From Volvox africanus (taxonomy: Eukaryota; Chlorophyta; Chlorophyceae; Chlamydomonadales; Volvocaceae): 64,000 bases of DNA. Positions within the stretch are counted from its first letter, which is position 1. Each line of letters begins with the position of its first letter. The notes under the pieces were generated by a model, which did not search any database, had not been told where the DNA came from, and saw only the letters and a program-made list of their open reading frames with translations. Positions 37,801-53,891 of the stretch are shown piece after piece. Position numbers and translations under genes: made by a program. Location of the stretch: positions 4,740,501 through 4,804,500 of the forward strand of contig BSDZ01000013.1 of assembly GCA_030268105.1 (NCBI GenBank), given 5' to 3'.

Positions 37801-40477
37801 GCAAATGGACGAGATTCTCGCTGCCATTGAGGATCATGTGGCCATGGCAACGGCGGCAGAGGCAACGGCATTGGCCACAGCGTCAGCGGCAGCAGCGGCT
37901 GCAGCGGTGACGGCGGCGGCAACGGCTGCGGCTGCGGCTGCGGCTCCCGCTGTCCTGGTTCATTGTGGTGGAGGCAAGGGTCGTGCGGGGACTGTGCTTG
38001 CGTGCTACCTATGTAAGTACGGGCAGGCGGCGCCGCCGGTGGCAGTGCCGTGGACGATGGAGGTGGCGGTGCCACCCCAGCAGTCGGACGCGGAAGCGCA
38101 GCCCCGCGCAGCAGCAGCCGCCACACTCGCCGTCGGAAGCGTAACCACACCTGCCATGTCCGCCGATGCCGCTGTACATCTGATCCGTGAGCTGCGTCCC
38201 GGTAGCATTGAGACAGAACAGCAGCGCCGCTTCGTCGGGCTGTACTGCGACACGTTGTGGCGGCGCTACGATCGAGCTGTTGCCGAGAGTACTGCAGAGG
38301 TGGATGCAACAGCGGTGGCCGGAGCGGGGCTTGCACCGACACTGGCAGTGGCAGCGACAGAGCCTACGTTGCCCGGGGAGCTCACTGCGGCTGCCGCGAC
38401 GACGCCTGTGCCATCCGCAAACGCACATCGAACGACACAGCAGCAGCAGCAGCCCCAGCAGCCTCAGCCCCAGCCCCAGCAGCAGCCCCAGCCCCAGCAG
38501 CAGCAGCCGTTGCCGCACTCCCATCCCCGTAGACCGCGGGGACGTAATAGTCAGGACACCGCGCCGGCGCATTCCCGGCATCTTCCGCGGTTAGTGGTGC
38601 TGGTGGGCCTCCCAGGAAGCGGCAAGAGCACATTTTCAAAGGCATTGGAAGCTAGCGGAAGGTGTGTTTGTGTGTGCATGTGTTTGCGTGTGGAACGACG
38701 ACAGGCCGAATAAGCTTATAGAAGAAAGGGCGCTGAAAACGTTCCCAGCAACCTGTATCGCGTCAGGATGAAAGGTGTACCGAACCCCTCGTGTCCTGGT
38801 TATTGTACGACAACAGTCCAATATCGAACATCAGACGTTTGCAAATCATGTTTTTTTAATGTTTTGTATTGAAGTCCGCATTATGCACATGCACATAACC
38901 TCTCCTCGCCCTAAACAGATGGAGCCGCATCTGCCAGGACGAGTGCGGCAGCAGGGCAGCCGCTGAGGCGGCATTCAGCTCCGCGATGCTGAGGGGACCC
39001 GCCTCCTCATCCGCCACCGCCTCCGCCTCCACCTCCTCATCCGCGTACGCCTCCGCCTCCACCTCTACTTCCCCATCCTCCACAGGGTGGTGGAAACCCC
39101 ATGTGGTACTGGACCGCTGCAGCCCTGATATGGCGGATCGCAAGGAGTGGCTTAAACTGGCAATGCTAGGGAAAAGAGATAAAGGTAAGCCTCATCCGGG
39201 GCACCCTCATCCGTTCACCCATGCATGTTGACTGCTCCGAAATCAGTGAATCACTTTTCCCGGTAGGTGGTTCAGCACCCACCACTACAAGCAGCACCCA
39301 GTGGAACCTACCGGATCGACGGCGGCCTAAACTCCATGCCTGGTCGGCTCGCAATTTCATACAACTGGGGTCGTCAACGCGCATGCCCAACAGTGGAGGG
39401 ATACGTATCCTGCTGTCAATAAAGTTCACTTCAGGAATCTTTTGGAACACAGTGGCGTGCTTTAGTAATTGTATTCGGACTACATTCTATATACACTTAA
39501 TGTATGATGTTTATGATGTTCAGTCGGATCGATCCCCTGCCACCCAGGTTGAGTTCTTCAATTTTACCATTTGCTCAAGAGACCCGTGTGGGCCCATTAA
39601 GGACAGAGACGTGCCATTGCCGTGTCCCCATTAATCCATACACTTTTTTGCCGCGTGCCGCCCGTTTGTGTTTGTTGCCTAAACAGGCATCGTGGCGGTA
39701 TTCTTTGATGTGGATCCTGCGGTATGTAAAGCCCGTGTGGCCGCGCGCACTGATCATCCTAGCATTCCTCAAGGTAAGACGTGTATATGTGTTTGTTTTG
39801 GCGTCACCTCCCTGACTTCGTTCATATTCATGTATTTGTTCCGTTTGGTTATCCGCCCGATCCACCTGCCTATCAATCTACCTATAGGCAGGCAGATAGG
39901 CATGCCTATCTACAAGCAGACAAGAGGTGTTTCTGTCCATCTATTGATCTACCTACCTAAATAAATAAATACACACAAAATTAAATAAAGATCTATTTAT
40001 GTGGTAAATATTTATTTTTCTGTATAACTATCATTCATTAGTCAGCACTTTTATTGTTGCCTAATAAGATAACTTCATCACACCGGCAAATAAAGCCTCC
40101 GCGTTGATGTCATGAAGGATCAAACGATTTCAAATGTATTCCGTTAATTAACCTCCACTGTCTATCTCTTTACGCCCACGTTCCATGTCAATCCCTACTC
40201 CTCAGCTTCTTGACCACTGCTTGGCCTGGGGCCCTGTCTTCGCGATTTGCCAACAGGTCGCGGCGGCCGCATCGTGGATTCGTTCGCGGCCCGTTTGCAG
40301 CCGCCTTCTACGGACGAGGGTTTTGAGCGAGTGTACGTCATTCGGGACTCACGGGATGCGACGGCGCTGCTGTCATCGTGGGGTGCTGCTGCAGTGGAAA
40401 TGCCGGACCGGGATGCTGCAACAGGCGCAAGAGCTCAGGGGGCAGTGTACGGGGTTTCGGAGCGAAGTGGACCGTAA
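25141..40477 (+). CDS. multidomain RNA-repair protein: RNA ligase, 2H phosphoesterase, DSP phosphatase, polynucleotide kinase
   Basis: Fifteen exons join in phase to 1,582 codons: 25141-25270, 25356-25520, 30852-30975, 31253-31520, 31809-32389, 33014-33131, 33914-34090, 34591-34687, 34880-34926, 35205-35911, 36490-37135, 37550-38661, 38919-39184, 39687-39773, 40257-40477. Order of domains: RNA ligase (residues about 5-235; nucleotidyl motif I EEKVDGAN with Lys46, YGEW, motif III LAFDVFD, motif IV EGVVLR at 196, motif V ARAKLV with Lys221); 2H phosphoesterase (about 390-555; HIT at 432 and 513, then DVHG); an unrecognised helical, Ala-rich part (570-804); Gln/Glu-rich linker; DSP-like phosphatase (about 1000-1260; HCGGGKGR with Cys1159 and Arg1165; RPGSIET); P-loop kinase (1365-1581; GLPGSGKST, LDRCSPDMADRKEW, FFDVDPAVCKAR). 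Together these could heal and seal broken RNA ends (known for each family; inference for the whole). TGTAA signals follow at 40553 and 40559. The exon 3/4 junction and the start are the least certain points. Confidence 0.85.
25784..26820 (-). mobile_element. LINE fragment: reverse transcriptase and C-terminal Cys/His region
   Basis: Reading downward on the minus strand: YQGGFRKNRGT near 26790, a CQIDFEKA motif, a frameshift, then VSAQGVKQGCPRSPTLYG and LLYADDL (the reverse-transcriptase catalytic Asp pair) at 26.5-26.3 kb. A segment at 26221-25784 follows, with RFRLCCWAIEVNRP and EDEYHVLMECSAYESIR, the Cys/His-rich end typical of some non-LTR elements. Several frames are needed, so it is dead. 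Its endonuclease part lies at 29.0-29.3 kb beyond the gypsy insertion. Confidence 0.75.
26860..28914 (-). mobile_element. degenerate Ty3/gypsy chromovirus, 5'-truncated pol
   Basis: Minus strand, in order: RNase H (28914-28522; PFEVIADASLQGTGG, YTTKEQEL, SDHDP); integrase zinc-binding domain (28463-28053; KLHDCTYAGHRGVDRTTE); integrase core (VSMDFITHLPG near 27985, SDRGPQLVSKFW and AYHPQTDGQTERMN near 27.8-27.7 kb); C-terminal integrase region; chromodomain (WAVDKLLDNKD, GEYLVSWEGYG, W..E) ending at 26860. These are the parts of a chromovirus polyprotein. It is split over at least four frames, lacks gag, protease and most of reverse transcriptase, and I find no paired LTRs. It interrupts the LINE on the same strand, so it inserted later. 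Confidence 0.85.
29040..29300 (-). mobile_element. LINE fragment: AP-endonuclease region
   Basis: The minus-strand translation gives ILITGDMNA (the GDxN metal/catalytic motif of APE-type endonucleases), DLPDIEGDIDFEEH and, after a frameshift, GRTLTELCHELGLL, a typical end of LINE endonuclease domains. Orientation and order fit the reverse-transcriptase part at 26.8-25.8 kb, so this is probably the 5' piece of the same element. Confidence 0.6.
29990..30490 (-). pseudogene. broken coding-like segment, helical, unknown
   Basis: Minus-strand frames with coding-like composition follow one another with frame breaks: LNSNKQIEQLRDL near 30430, then KITSELSARIQEDSQGG and HLADVRGIITEVIRQE at 30.25-30.1 kb. 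The predicted structure is helical or coiled-coil. It may be a gag-like or accessory frame of another dead element. I do not recognise it. Confidence 0.35.
31834..32253 (+). repeat. trinucleotide runs coding poly-Gly and poly-Ala in exon 5
   Basis: GGC/GGT runs near 31850-31935 encode two Gly tracts. GCG/GCA runs near 32155-32250 encode a long Ala tract. Both lie between the ligase and 2H domains and are likely flexible or disordered linkers. Confidence 0.8.
33288..33416. repeat. 12-bp minisatellite in intron 6
   Basis: About ten to eleven near-perfect copies of TTTAACCATAAT, read directly. Intronic, in the RNA-repair gene. Confidence 0.9.
33541..33576. repeat. interstitial telomere-like CCCTAAAA tract
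   Basis: Degenerate CCCTAAAA copies lie in intron 6 of the RNA-repair gene next to a TA microsatellite. A second short tract is at about 50652-50672. The unit matches the Chlamydomonas-type telomere TTTTAGGG. Confidence 0.5.
34322..34396. repeat. (CACATACA)n microsatellite in intron 7
   Basis: About eight copies of an 8-bp CACATACA unit. Intronic; frames through it are repeat artefacts. Confidence 0.85.
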
Positions 40478-41383
40478 TGGAAACCCGTAATCACAGAGGC
40501 GAATCGACGACAACTGGTACTGATAAAGACCAGACTGGTACCGATAAATGTTTGTAACTGTAAAATCTAAACTTCACAAACTCTTTATGACTCAAGGGAC
40601 TTCATATCTGTTGGTAGGCATAACTGGTTACAAAGGTGTTGGTATCTTGGCGCCAGTTTCTACCCATCGATATGCATCATCTTGACGTACGGATGAATCG
40701 TGGATCGTGGATTGTGATTGCGGAGACCCATCTAAATAGTTCTGTGGAGGTATCATCCCAAAGCCAAGGCTAAGGGCAAGCGGGACAAGCGGACGGCTTG
40801 ATGAATGCGGTAATGATTGAAGCATATGCGACTCGTTCAGCCTGTAAGTAGTCTACAAAGGAGCATATGAAGGCCAGAAAGAGAGAAGTGGGACCAAAAT
40901 GGTGGGTGGACGGACCAGTCGATTCCGACATGTTGTGGGCCCGTGTCCTAACTGTCGATACGACCAGCAGGACATGTGATCGTGTGGAGTACTGTCGGGC
41001 AAGAATTGCTGACTGTCGTACAGGTGGGTAAGGGTTGGGCAAGATGGCAAAGCAGATGCATGGACCACAGTATGCGCAGGCCCGCGCGTTTCTTATCCGG
41101 GATCTTTTTGTCAGGGGCGTGGACCTGTTGGGCGACGGTTAAACTAACCTTTAACCGCTTGCAAAGAATCCGGCAAGTGGGACGGCGAATCGTCACCTGC
41201 AACTAAACATACGTATTAAACCTGTGACTAAAATTGTATATTCGCTGGTTAAGCTAAAATTTGCTGCCAAGTTTGTGTTGACGGTCAGCTTGATTCATAG
41301 CGATTTCGGGAAGTTATCTGACTTCTACGATCTCTTTATCGCTCCTCTATAATTATCATTACTATCGCATTTAATACCTGCTT
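40478..41383. other. spacer between the RNA-repair and SpoU genes
   Basis: It contains the 3' untranslated region of the repair gene with two TGTAA signals (40553, 40559) and presumably the SpoU promoter. No gene is recognised in it. Confidence 0.5.
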
Positions 41384-44300
41384 ATGTCAGCCAGCGAAGC
41401 AGAAGCGGCGGCTGAGCCTTGCTCAACGACGGGCAGTCCTTGTCCACCCTGCTTCATCATCACCCATTCCGTTTCTAAGCGTCATAATATCGGAACTATC
41501 TTGCGCAGCGCAACGGCTTTTGGTGTGAAAGAGGTGCGAAATTCCGATTTGGGCTGCCCGCTAATAATTAAAATAAAAACATGAAGGTTACGTGTGCCGC
41601 TTAAACGTTAATCCCTGGTAATCTTGTTACCACGGTACAGGTTTGCATAGTTGGTTCCCGCCAGTTCAACACTTTCGGTAGCCATGGCTCCGATGCCCAC
41701 GTCGCCCTTAAACATTTCCACACGCTCCAAAATTGTGTACAGGTATGGATTCCTTCTCACACCGACCACCACCTGCCATCGGACATTCCTAATCACTTTG
41801 CTGGCTCTTTGTTGCTGTCCATGCGTGCCTCTGGATTCGTTCGCACAAATACCATCTTCACCCGTCCCTCATCTTCATCGCCTATTTAATTATCAACCTT
41901 CAACTTATCCCATCCCAGCATCTTAAAGATGTGGAGCGATGTAGAGTGCTCGGTATTGAGATTTGCGAGGGAGCGCTGCCAGTTCAGGATCACCCTTTCA
42001 CTGGTGAGCCGGGGTAAAAGTTGGGCGGACGATTGGGGTGGGGCGAGCGGTGGAACGAGGAAGGCAAGAATAATCAATTCAAAAACGTTGTGGAGCTTGT
42101 CATGTAAGAGTCCGGTATAGTGTAGGGTCGGTGTCGTCCAGTGGTCGCTCGTTGTGGTCGCTGGTAGCTCGTTGTCTGGTAGTCGCTGGTAGCTGCAGTC
42201 CAATGAGGCCCTGTAGTGGTTGGGTAGGACGTGTGGAGGCTACGTGGGGACGGACGGGTGATGGAGAGATATAGCGGGCGGGCAGTTGAGCCAACCACCA
42301 ACTGAATAACAGCCTGTCGTTGGATGCATGGAGGGAGGGAGGGCTGATTGATGGAGGTTCTCGGGAGGGCCCATGGAGGGGTCGGGAACTAAGGAATGCA
42401 CATCCACGTTCTCGGTGTCATTCGTTGAGCTAGTGGCACTACTCGCCGCTGCTGCCGCCATCGCCGCCACTGTCATCATCGTCATCACAGCCCGCTGAAG
42501 CTCCGTGAGAACCTGTTGCGGTTGAATCATGGAAGAAGGGAGTAAATGTACGACAACTAACTGATTTGGCCGCCTTGCGGGCCCAATCTGGTGCAACTTT
42601 TGGAGGTGCAATCTCAGGATGTACGTGTGCAAAAATGTGCAATCGCGTTCTCTTATGGCATTTGTGTTCACAAAATTCAAAATCCAAAGGCCGTAGGACT
42701 CTGTGCATAAAATATGTATAATTTGTATTTTATGTGCGTGTGATATTTTGGGTGTTCACGACATATGTGTATATATAATAATGATGATATGTATTGGTGT
42801 ATATAATAATGATATGTACATTATTATGTATGTACATTTTAATGTATATATATACATATGTATGTGTACATTTTGTATCTATTGTATATATCTATTCACC
42901 CATGTGTAAACTCCTCATGAATTTATTTAAGCCCAGGATCTGAGCACGTCACCTCCGCCCGCCCTACCTCGGCCCACCCCCCTTTCTCAGGCCCCACTGC
43001 CTTTCTGTTGGGAAACGAGGGACAGGGGTTGTCGGAGCGGCAGATGGCGCTTTGCGATGGCTTCGTGTACATCCCCCAACACGGGGTTGGGACTGCCTCT
43101 TTGAATGTGAGTCCACGGAGAGGAACGCTTCAGGGAAGGCCCCGCCGGGGACGGGGGGAGGGGATCGCCGGGGACGGGGGGAAGGGCCCGCTGGGGACGG
43201 GGGGAGGGGATCGCCGGGGACGGGGCAGGGGATCGCCGGAAGGAGGAACGGTCCAGGGAAGGGAAGGCCCGGGAGAGCAGAAGGGGAGAGGAGGGAGGAA
43301 CGAAGGGGAGGGAGGGGAGCAGACGAGGCCTCCGTGGCTGATAAGGAAGATTCGTGCGCTCTAGTATCCGTGTTTTTTTTCGTTTATGGCAGTCTGATTT
43401 TGGGTACAGGTCAAGTAACGAAGTTTTTTTCCGTAACGGTGGTTACAAACTTACAATGGCGAAAAAGGCCAGGTATTTTGCGGCCCCTCATGAGGATGAA
43501 AACCCGTAAAGACCACCCTGCCTCAGCTCTTAGGAGGTTCACTTTGTAACACAGGATGCAGTAGCGCATGATGCCGGGGTGCGAGTTCCCCCCCCCTTAC
43601 ACATTTAATGGAGGGCTCACTCTCACTATCGCTCTGCAAATGCATCCACTTGAAGTTGCTGCTCACAACGTCACCAGGTGGAAAACTGGAAATGGTGTCT
43701 GTGTACGGGAATGTGAGGAATTCCAATAAGTCCTGGGCATACATGCACATGCAGAGGCCCCTTAGGCTGGAGAACCCCGCTGACCTGGTGGAACTGCTTG
43801 CCATCGACTATGAACTAACTTAGCGAATTGTTTTTTGTCTTTGGAAGAGCAACAGCTTTGGTGGGCTTCATATCATTATTCGCATACATACATTCGTTCA
43901 TAAGGCAAAGTGCCTATGTTGTGTAGTATCCTGGGGTATCTACGGGTAGTGTCCAGGGTGGACCGTGTATGGTCATCTTCCAATTGGGCCTTTGCTGCAT
44001 GGAGGCGGACGTAACAGAGATATAATAACATTTTGTGAGATCTACCAGGCCTCTGGGCCCGGTGGCCCAGCAGTGGGAAGAGGGGGCCTTGAACCAGGAC
44101 TAATATCTTAAGATCTCCTCAATACAATTGTTATACTTACTGTAAATCCACCTGCAGATGTTACTCAATTTGAAGGTTTTCAAATAATTGGTCATCTTGG
44201 ACCATTATTTACCCATACACATCCCGGGATCATACACCTTGTACCATCCATAACAACTAACCAGCCCAAGTCCCGACCAATTTTCCTGGCTACTGCTTCT

Positions 44301-45445
44301 GAAGTCCAAAATAATATTTTGGTGACTAAAAACTGGTAACTGAAAAAAACACTGTCTAGTATAGGAACAAAGTCAGCTCCAAAGATGTGCTGGAATGGGA
44401 TGGAATGAGATGGAATCATTCTCTATGTGCGTGCGTATATATATAATATAATGTTATATATTTTATATATTCCTATTTTATATGTTATATATTATACTAT
44501 TCCTATTATGTATTATATATTATATGTGTATATATGTGTGTGTATATATATGTATTGTGTATGTATATACAAGTGCTTAACCTATGTATTTACATTATGA
44601 ATTTACAAATGCTTAACCTATGTATATACAAGAGTACATATATTTATATATACATATTTAGACAAACAACAGAAAGGTTAAGCAATCGTAAGTAATCCTT
44701 GATAATCGCCAAGACAACAGCAAAAATCAATTAGCACACAGAAGATTTGGATTTGGATTGGCGGAATAGATTGCTAAGAGAGCATTGAATGCGAAGTGCG
44801 ATGGTTCAGGGAGCCGGTCTTTGGTATCGCATGGCTTCAAAGCCTGGTAAGACTAATACGCATTTCGTTTAAAGTATCGTACCTACTGATCTGCTGTACA
44901 ATTACTTGAAATGCACACCTATGCCTCTCGTTTGTCCATTCCCCCTAAAAATGCACCCCATCCCCCCTTCAGGTGGCCGTGGCGGCGTCTATCGTACTGC
45001 ACCACTTCGCCGTCTGGGCGGACTATCCAGAACGCGAACGTGAGGGTTTCAAATTTAAGGTACGGGTGTACGACATACAGGAAAAGACAGAAGATCTCAT
45101 CTGTCCCGCACCCTGCCTGTTTGGTTCAGGGTTACAATATAAGCGACTTTGGCTTTTTATGGTTTCGGCGTTTTTCAAACAACCGTTTAAAAAATGACAA
45201 ACGCCCTATCCATATCCTCCATTGCCCCTTAGGTGGCAGATCGCCCGCCCCGTACGATGGCCCGTGGTGTCGTACGGGAAACCGACGACGTCGTACGAGA
45301 GCAGCGACAGCAGCGACGGGCAGAGGTGGCGGCGGCTGATGACGGCGACGCCACGTGGGGAGGGAGCATCTTTGATGATGAGGGCGAGGGGATGGAAGGC
45401 GAGGAAGAGGGCGAAGGAAGAGGAGGAGGGGGAGAGGGCAGATAG
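41384..45445 (+). CDS. SpoU/TrmH-family RNA 2'-O-methyltransferase
   Basis: Six exons join in phase to 251 codons: 41384-41533, 41641-41742, 41919-42003, 42991-43106, 44973-45059, 45233-45445. The 250-residue product carries all three SPOUT/SpoU signature motifs: motif 1 SVSKRHNIGTILRSATAFG (conserved Asn and Arg), motif 2 FLLGNEGQGLS, and motif 3 IPQHGVGTASLNVAVAASIV, which forms the knotted S-adenosylmethionine site. FNTFGSHGS and HPFTG fit the eukaryotic branch of the family. The tail is acidic and Gly-rich. Family members methylate the ribose 2'-OH of tRNA or rRNA; the target here is unknown. There is no obvious targeting peptide. It lies 0.9 kb downstream of the RNA-repair gene on the same strand. 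Introns 3 and 4 hold an inverted repair-gene fragment and repeats. Confidence 0.88.
42400..42570 (-). pseudogene. inverted partial copy of RNA-repair exon 10 and its acceptor
   Basis: Read on the minus strand, this matches 35148-35310: the end of intron 9, the acceptor, and the first codons of exon 10 (ELQRA, SSTNDT). It sits in intron 3 of the SpoU gene, is partial, and is surrounded by unrelated sequence. It is a decayed exon-level duplication. Confidence 0.8.
43107..44972 (+). other. intron 4 of the SpoU gene, repeat-rich
   Basis: The GTGAGT donor at 43107 and the CTTCAG acceptor ending at 44972 join in phase. It begins with a G-rich GGGGACGGGGGGA-type tract (about 43130-43260). At 43922-43953 it holds a 32-base match to the gypsy element, and at about 44430-44660 a long AT-rich (TATATA) stretch. 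A minus-strand frame near 44.2-44.4 kb could be a decayed element piece that I do not recognise. Confidence 0.6.
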
Positions 45446-47382
45446 GAGGTATTCGAAGATGGCCCGTGCTGCTAACAGCTGAATATGAGGGTGTACGGGA
45501 TGATGCGTTGTTAATGCCAATGGGGATGGTAACGGTGGTGGCCATGGTGGTGATGTTGGGGGGTAGTGGTGGTGGGAGTTATATCAGGAGTGGGTGCCGT
45601 ACGAGTGTACGATGCAGATATGATGTCCTGGTTAGCGTTAGGATGTCGTAAGGACTCGCTCCCATCAACCTGCGAGGAATGTAATGGATGGATGGTCACG
45701 CTACGCGTGGTAGTCCATAATTGTGTTCTTAACGACGACCTGCTGAATATTAGAAATAATATTAATAGTAATAATAGTAATAGTTAACCTGGCGTGTGTA
45801 AAGGGGTTGGGGGGTTGCACAGCCTCTCCTGTATGCCCGCACCATCGGCGTTCAACTGTAAGGATGAGCTCAACACAAGAGTCGTAAATTTTGACCAAAC
45901 TGCACACAAATGTAATTGGGCTTTAGGGTTTTAGGGTTTATGTAAAATGATTATATTCAGCATACGGTCTATGTTAGCCCCAACAGCACCTCCGGTTTAA
46001 AAACAAATTACAATAAATTATTGGTTAGATTTATCGACATTACATGCTATAGGTTGTTGAAGCAGTACCGCGGCGTGACACGACCCTTCCTCACATTCCT
46101 CAAGTTTTGATAATGACATGAGACAAGCACTGCTGTGGCACTGAGCTGGCGCTACCTCCCAACTCCGTCCCAACCCACGCATTCAAATACCTTCGCACAT
46201 GTTGCCACCAGTACCACCCACCGTCACCACAACCACAACCTCATTTTTTTAAAACCCGGTCAACCTTCATCCCAATGGGTACAAGTACGACAGAAGTCGA
46301 CCCCACGCCGTATCAGTATGAACTATGTATAACGACAAACGTTTACCTTCCAACTAACCAGCCGACACGTTGGCGCGGCTGCCCGAGCCATCCCTCAAAA
46401 GCCCATAATCCCATTCATCTCAACTGACTCTTTTCTAATATACAAGGAAAGTCGGCATATAAGCCTTTCACAAAAGGCACAGTTCCCTATGACTGCCCCT
46501 ATGATGAAGGTAATGCGCGTACATCGTCGTATAACGGCACGTGTACGACGGCTGGTGACTTTGGACGCCGTAAGGCACCTAGGTCATACTCCAACTTGAT
46601 GCTGCGGATCGCGCTTACCACCACCACCATCAGTACTATCATCATCGCCATCCCTAAGACCACCATCACCCGCACCATCATCACAATTTTAAGCCATTCT
46701 TAATCTGCCGAAATCTGTCAACTATGTGCGTCTCCTTGTACAGCCGTACAGCTGTACGGTGTACGGTACAACTTATATTTACACCCTGTCGATGTTTCTA
46801 ATTTGGTGGCAAATCGCCGTTTTGGTTCACCGCTGATTATATCAATGGAGCTCATTGTTGGAGCCGCCATGAAGCGATTGAAAAGGTCCCCCCCCCCCCT
46901 GCCCCGCATGATGACATCCGCAACAGGCCCTAGTTACGCTTATGCAAAAAAATACACACGTTATGAAGGGAATGCGTGTCGTACTTATCTACAGCTTGGT
47001 GGTTGCGGAGGATCAAGCCACGGGTCCCGAGTGAACCGCGAGCTTCTGCTAATTTCCATAATATGAGCCGTACAGCCACACAGTTTTGATACTCATTTGC
47101 CCATTGCAATTACGCCTGACGATTTCCTCCTACCCTTTAACATACAAAGTATAGAGTTTGGTATTCCGGCAGAAAAATATTTATACCGGAGAACTGGACC
47201 GGCTCAGGAACTACAATAACTGCCATCGTACTACACCGCCGTCCCGTACATCTTCTCCATAACCACCAACTGACCATTCAATAGCTTTCGATTGCATAAC
47301 ATATCTCAACTTTTCTTAGAATTCTAATCTCGCCAAAATCATGTGACATGTTTATTTTCCAAAATTTTTATTAATTTTCTTA
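45446..47382. other. intergenic, no supported gene
   Basis: A TGTAA signal at about 45679 may end the SpoU transcript. Telomere-like GGGTTTTAGGG lies near 45925. No coding frame has motifs. Confidence 0.4.
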
Positions 47383-52645
<5,263 letters not shown>

Positions 52646-53891
52646 CTGCGTATATTTTCGCGGATACGTATTGCATCCGAGTGGTTAAATGTTTGAAATT
52701 AAATAAAGTAATATTTAAATGAATAATTAGACGGTTTATCAAGTAATGGGTGTATGCGCATCTGAAATGAGTACGGACTGGATGCATATATCGCGATACA
52801 CTTGATGAATGATTGAGCGGTAATTGAGCGAAAAAAGTTGTGATTCCATTATTATCGGATGGTTCCAGTTGTGATTCCATGGATCGGAGGGACTGATGAG
52901 GATACGGTCGCTCGCACAGGCCCATCAAGCCGAGCACAGAGCAGATTGGAATGGGCCCTATTAAAAGGCCGATGGAGATGAGAGTGCCATGGTTGCCGTC
53001 GTCATCTAAAAATATCATGAACCAAATCTATATTCAAGAATTCATATTTCAAGAAGCATATATATACATATGTATACATATATATGTATATATGTATATA
53101 TATTTATGTGTGTGTGTAAACGAGTGTACTTAATTTAAGCGATATACTGCAAACCCAACGTACATAAAAGTATCCAAAATCTATCCTCACGATGCATACA
53201 GAAGTCCACAACCCATGGCTTGACGGGCCTTATGCACGTACTTGAAGCTCGTCGAAGCGTGACACTCGGCGGTGGTCTTCAAACATAAGTTTTTTGTGTT
53301 TTCGTAAGTACGTATCAAATGCGAGTATAGCCCGGAGTAGAACGTCGGCCGGGTCAAACAATAACATGAAAGAAAGGGGGGGCGGAAGTCATATTGGAGG
53401 AAGTCATAATAATCGATATTCCAATCATGTGAGTCATTAGGTTGGAATAAGGTGCCGAAGCAGGGGTACCGAACGAGAGCAAGGTTCGAGTGCAGTAGTA
53501 GGGCACGCACGCCCTGTACGATGAGGGTCACGCACGCCCTGTACTTGAACCAGGACATGAAGCAGAATGCAAAGACAATGCTGTGAGTACGAATATGAAT
53601 ATGACAGGAATGTACGACGGTACATCCTTCCCTCCCTCCCTCAGACAATCGGAGGACCCGTGTCATCTTATCCCCTCCCAAAGGCAGAAGATTCCCTGCG
53701 GCCACTTCTTCATCACTTCCTGAAGCACCGTGAAGGCCCGCTTCCCATTCCTTGACAGACCCAGCAGCCCAATGCTTTCGTTGCGGTGACCGATGGTACA
53801 ACCAATTGATATGTCGATATCTACAAAGCCATACACTTTGAAGTGCACACATCACACAAGGTAAGTAAATATACATGTATTGGTAGCGTAC
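52646..53891 (-). other. region with unresolved exon(s) of the coiled-coil gene
   Basis: The resolved chain needs an exon here entering after two codon bases and leaving after one. Coding-like minus-strand sequence lies at about 53660-53830, in two competing frames (LLGLSRNGKRAFTVLQEVM and HWAAGSVKEWEAGLHGASGS). I cannot choose between them. Confidence 0.35.

Noticed and set aside
37791..38581. Long minus-strand frames opposite repair exon 12
   Set aside because: Shadows of a GC-rich coding exon with low-complexity content; the plus strand carries the phosphatase and kinase motifs.
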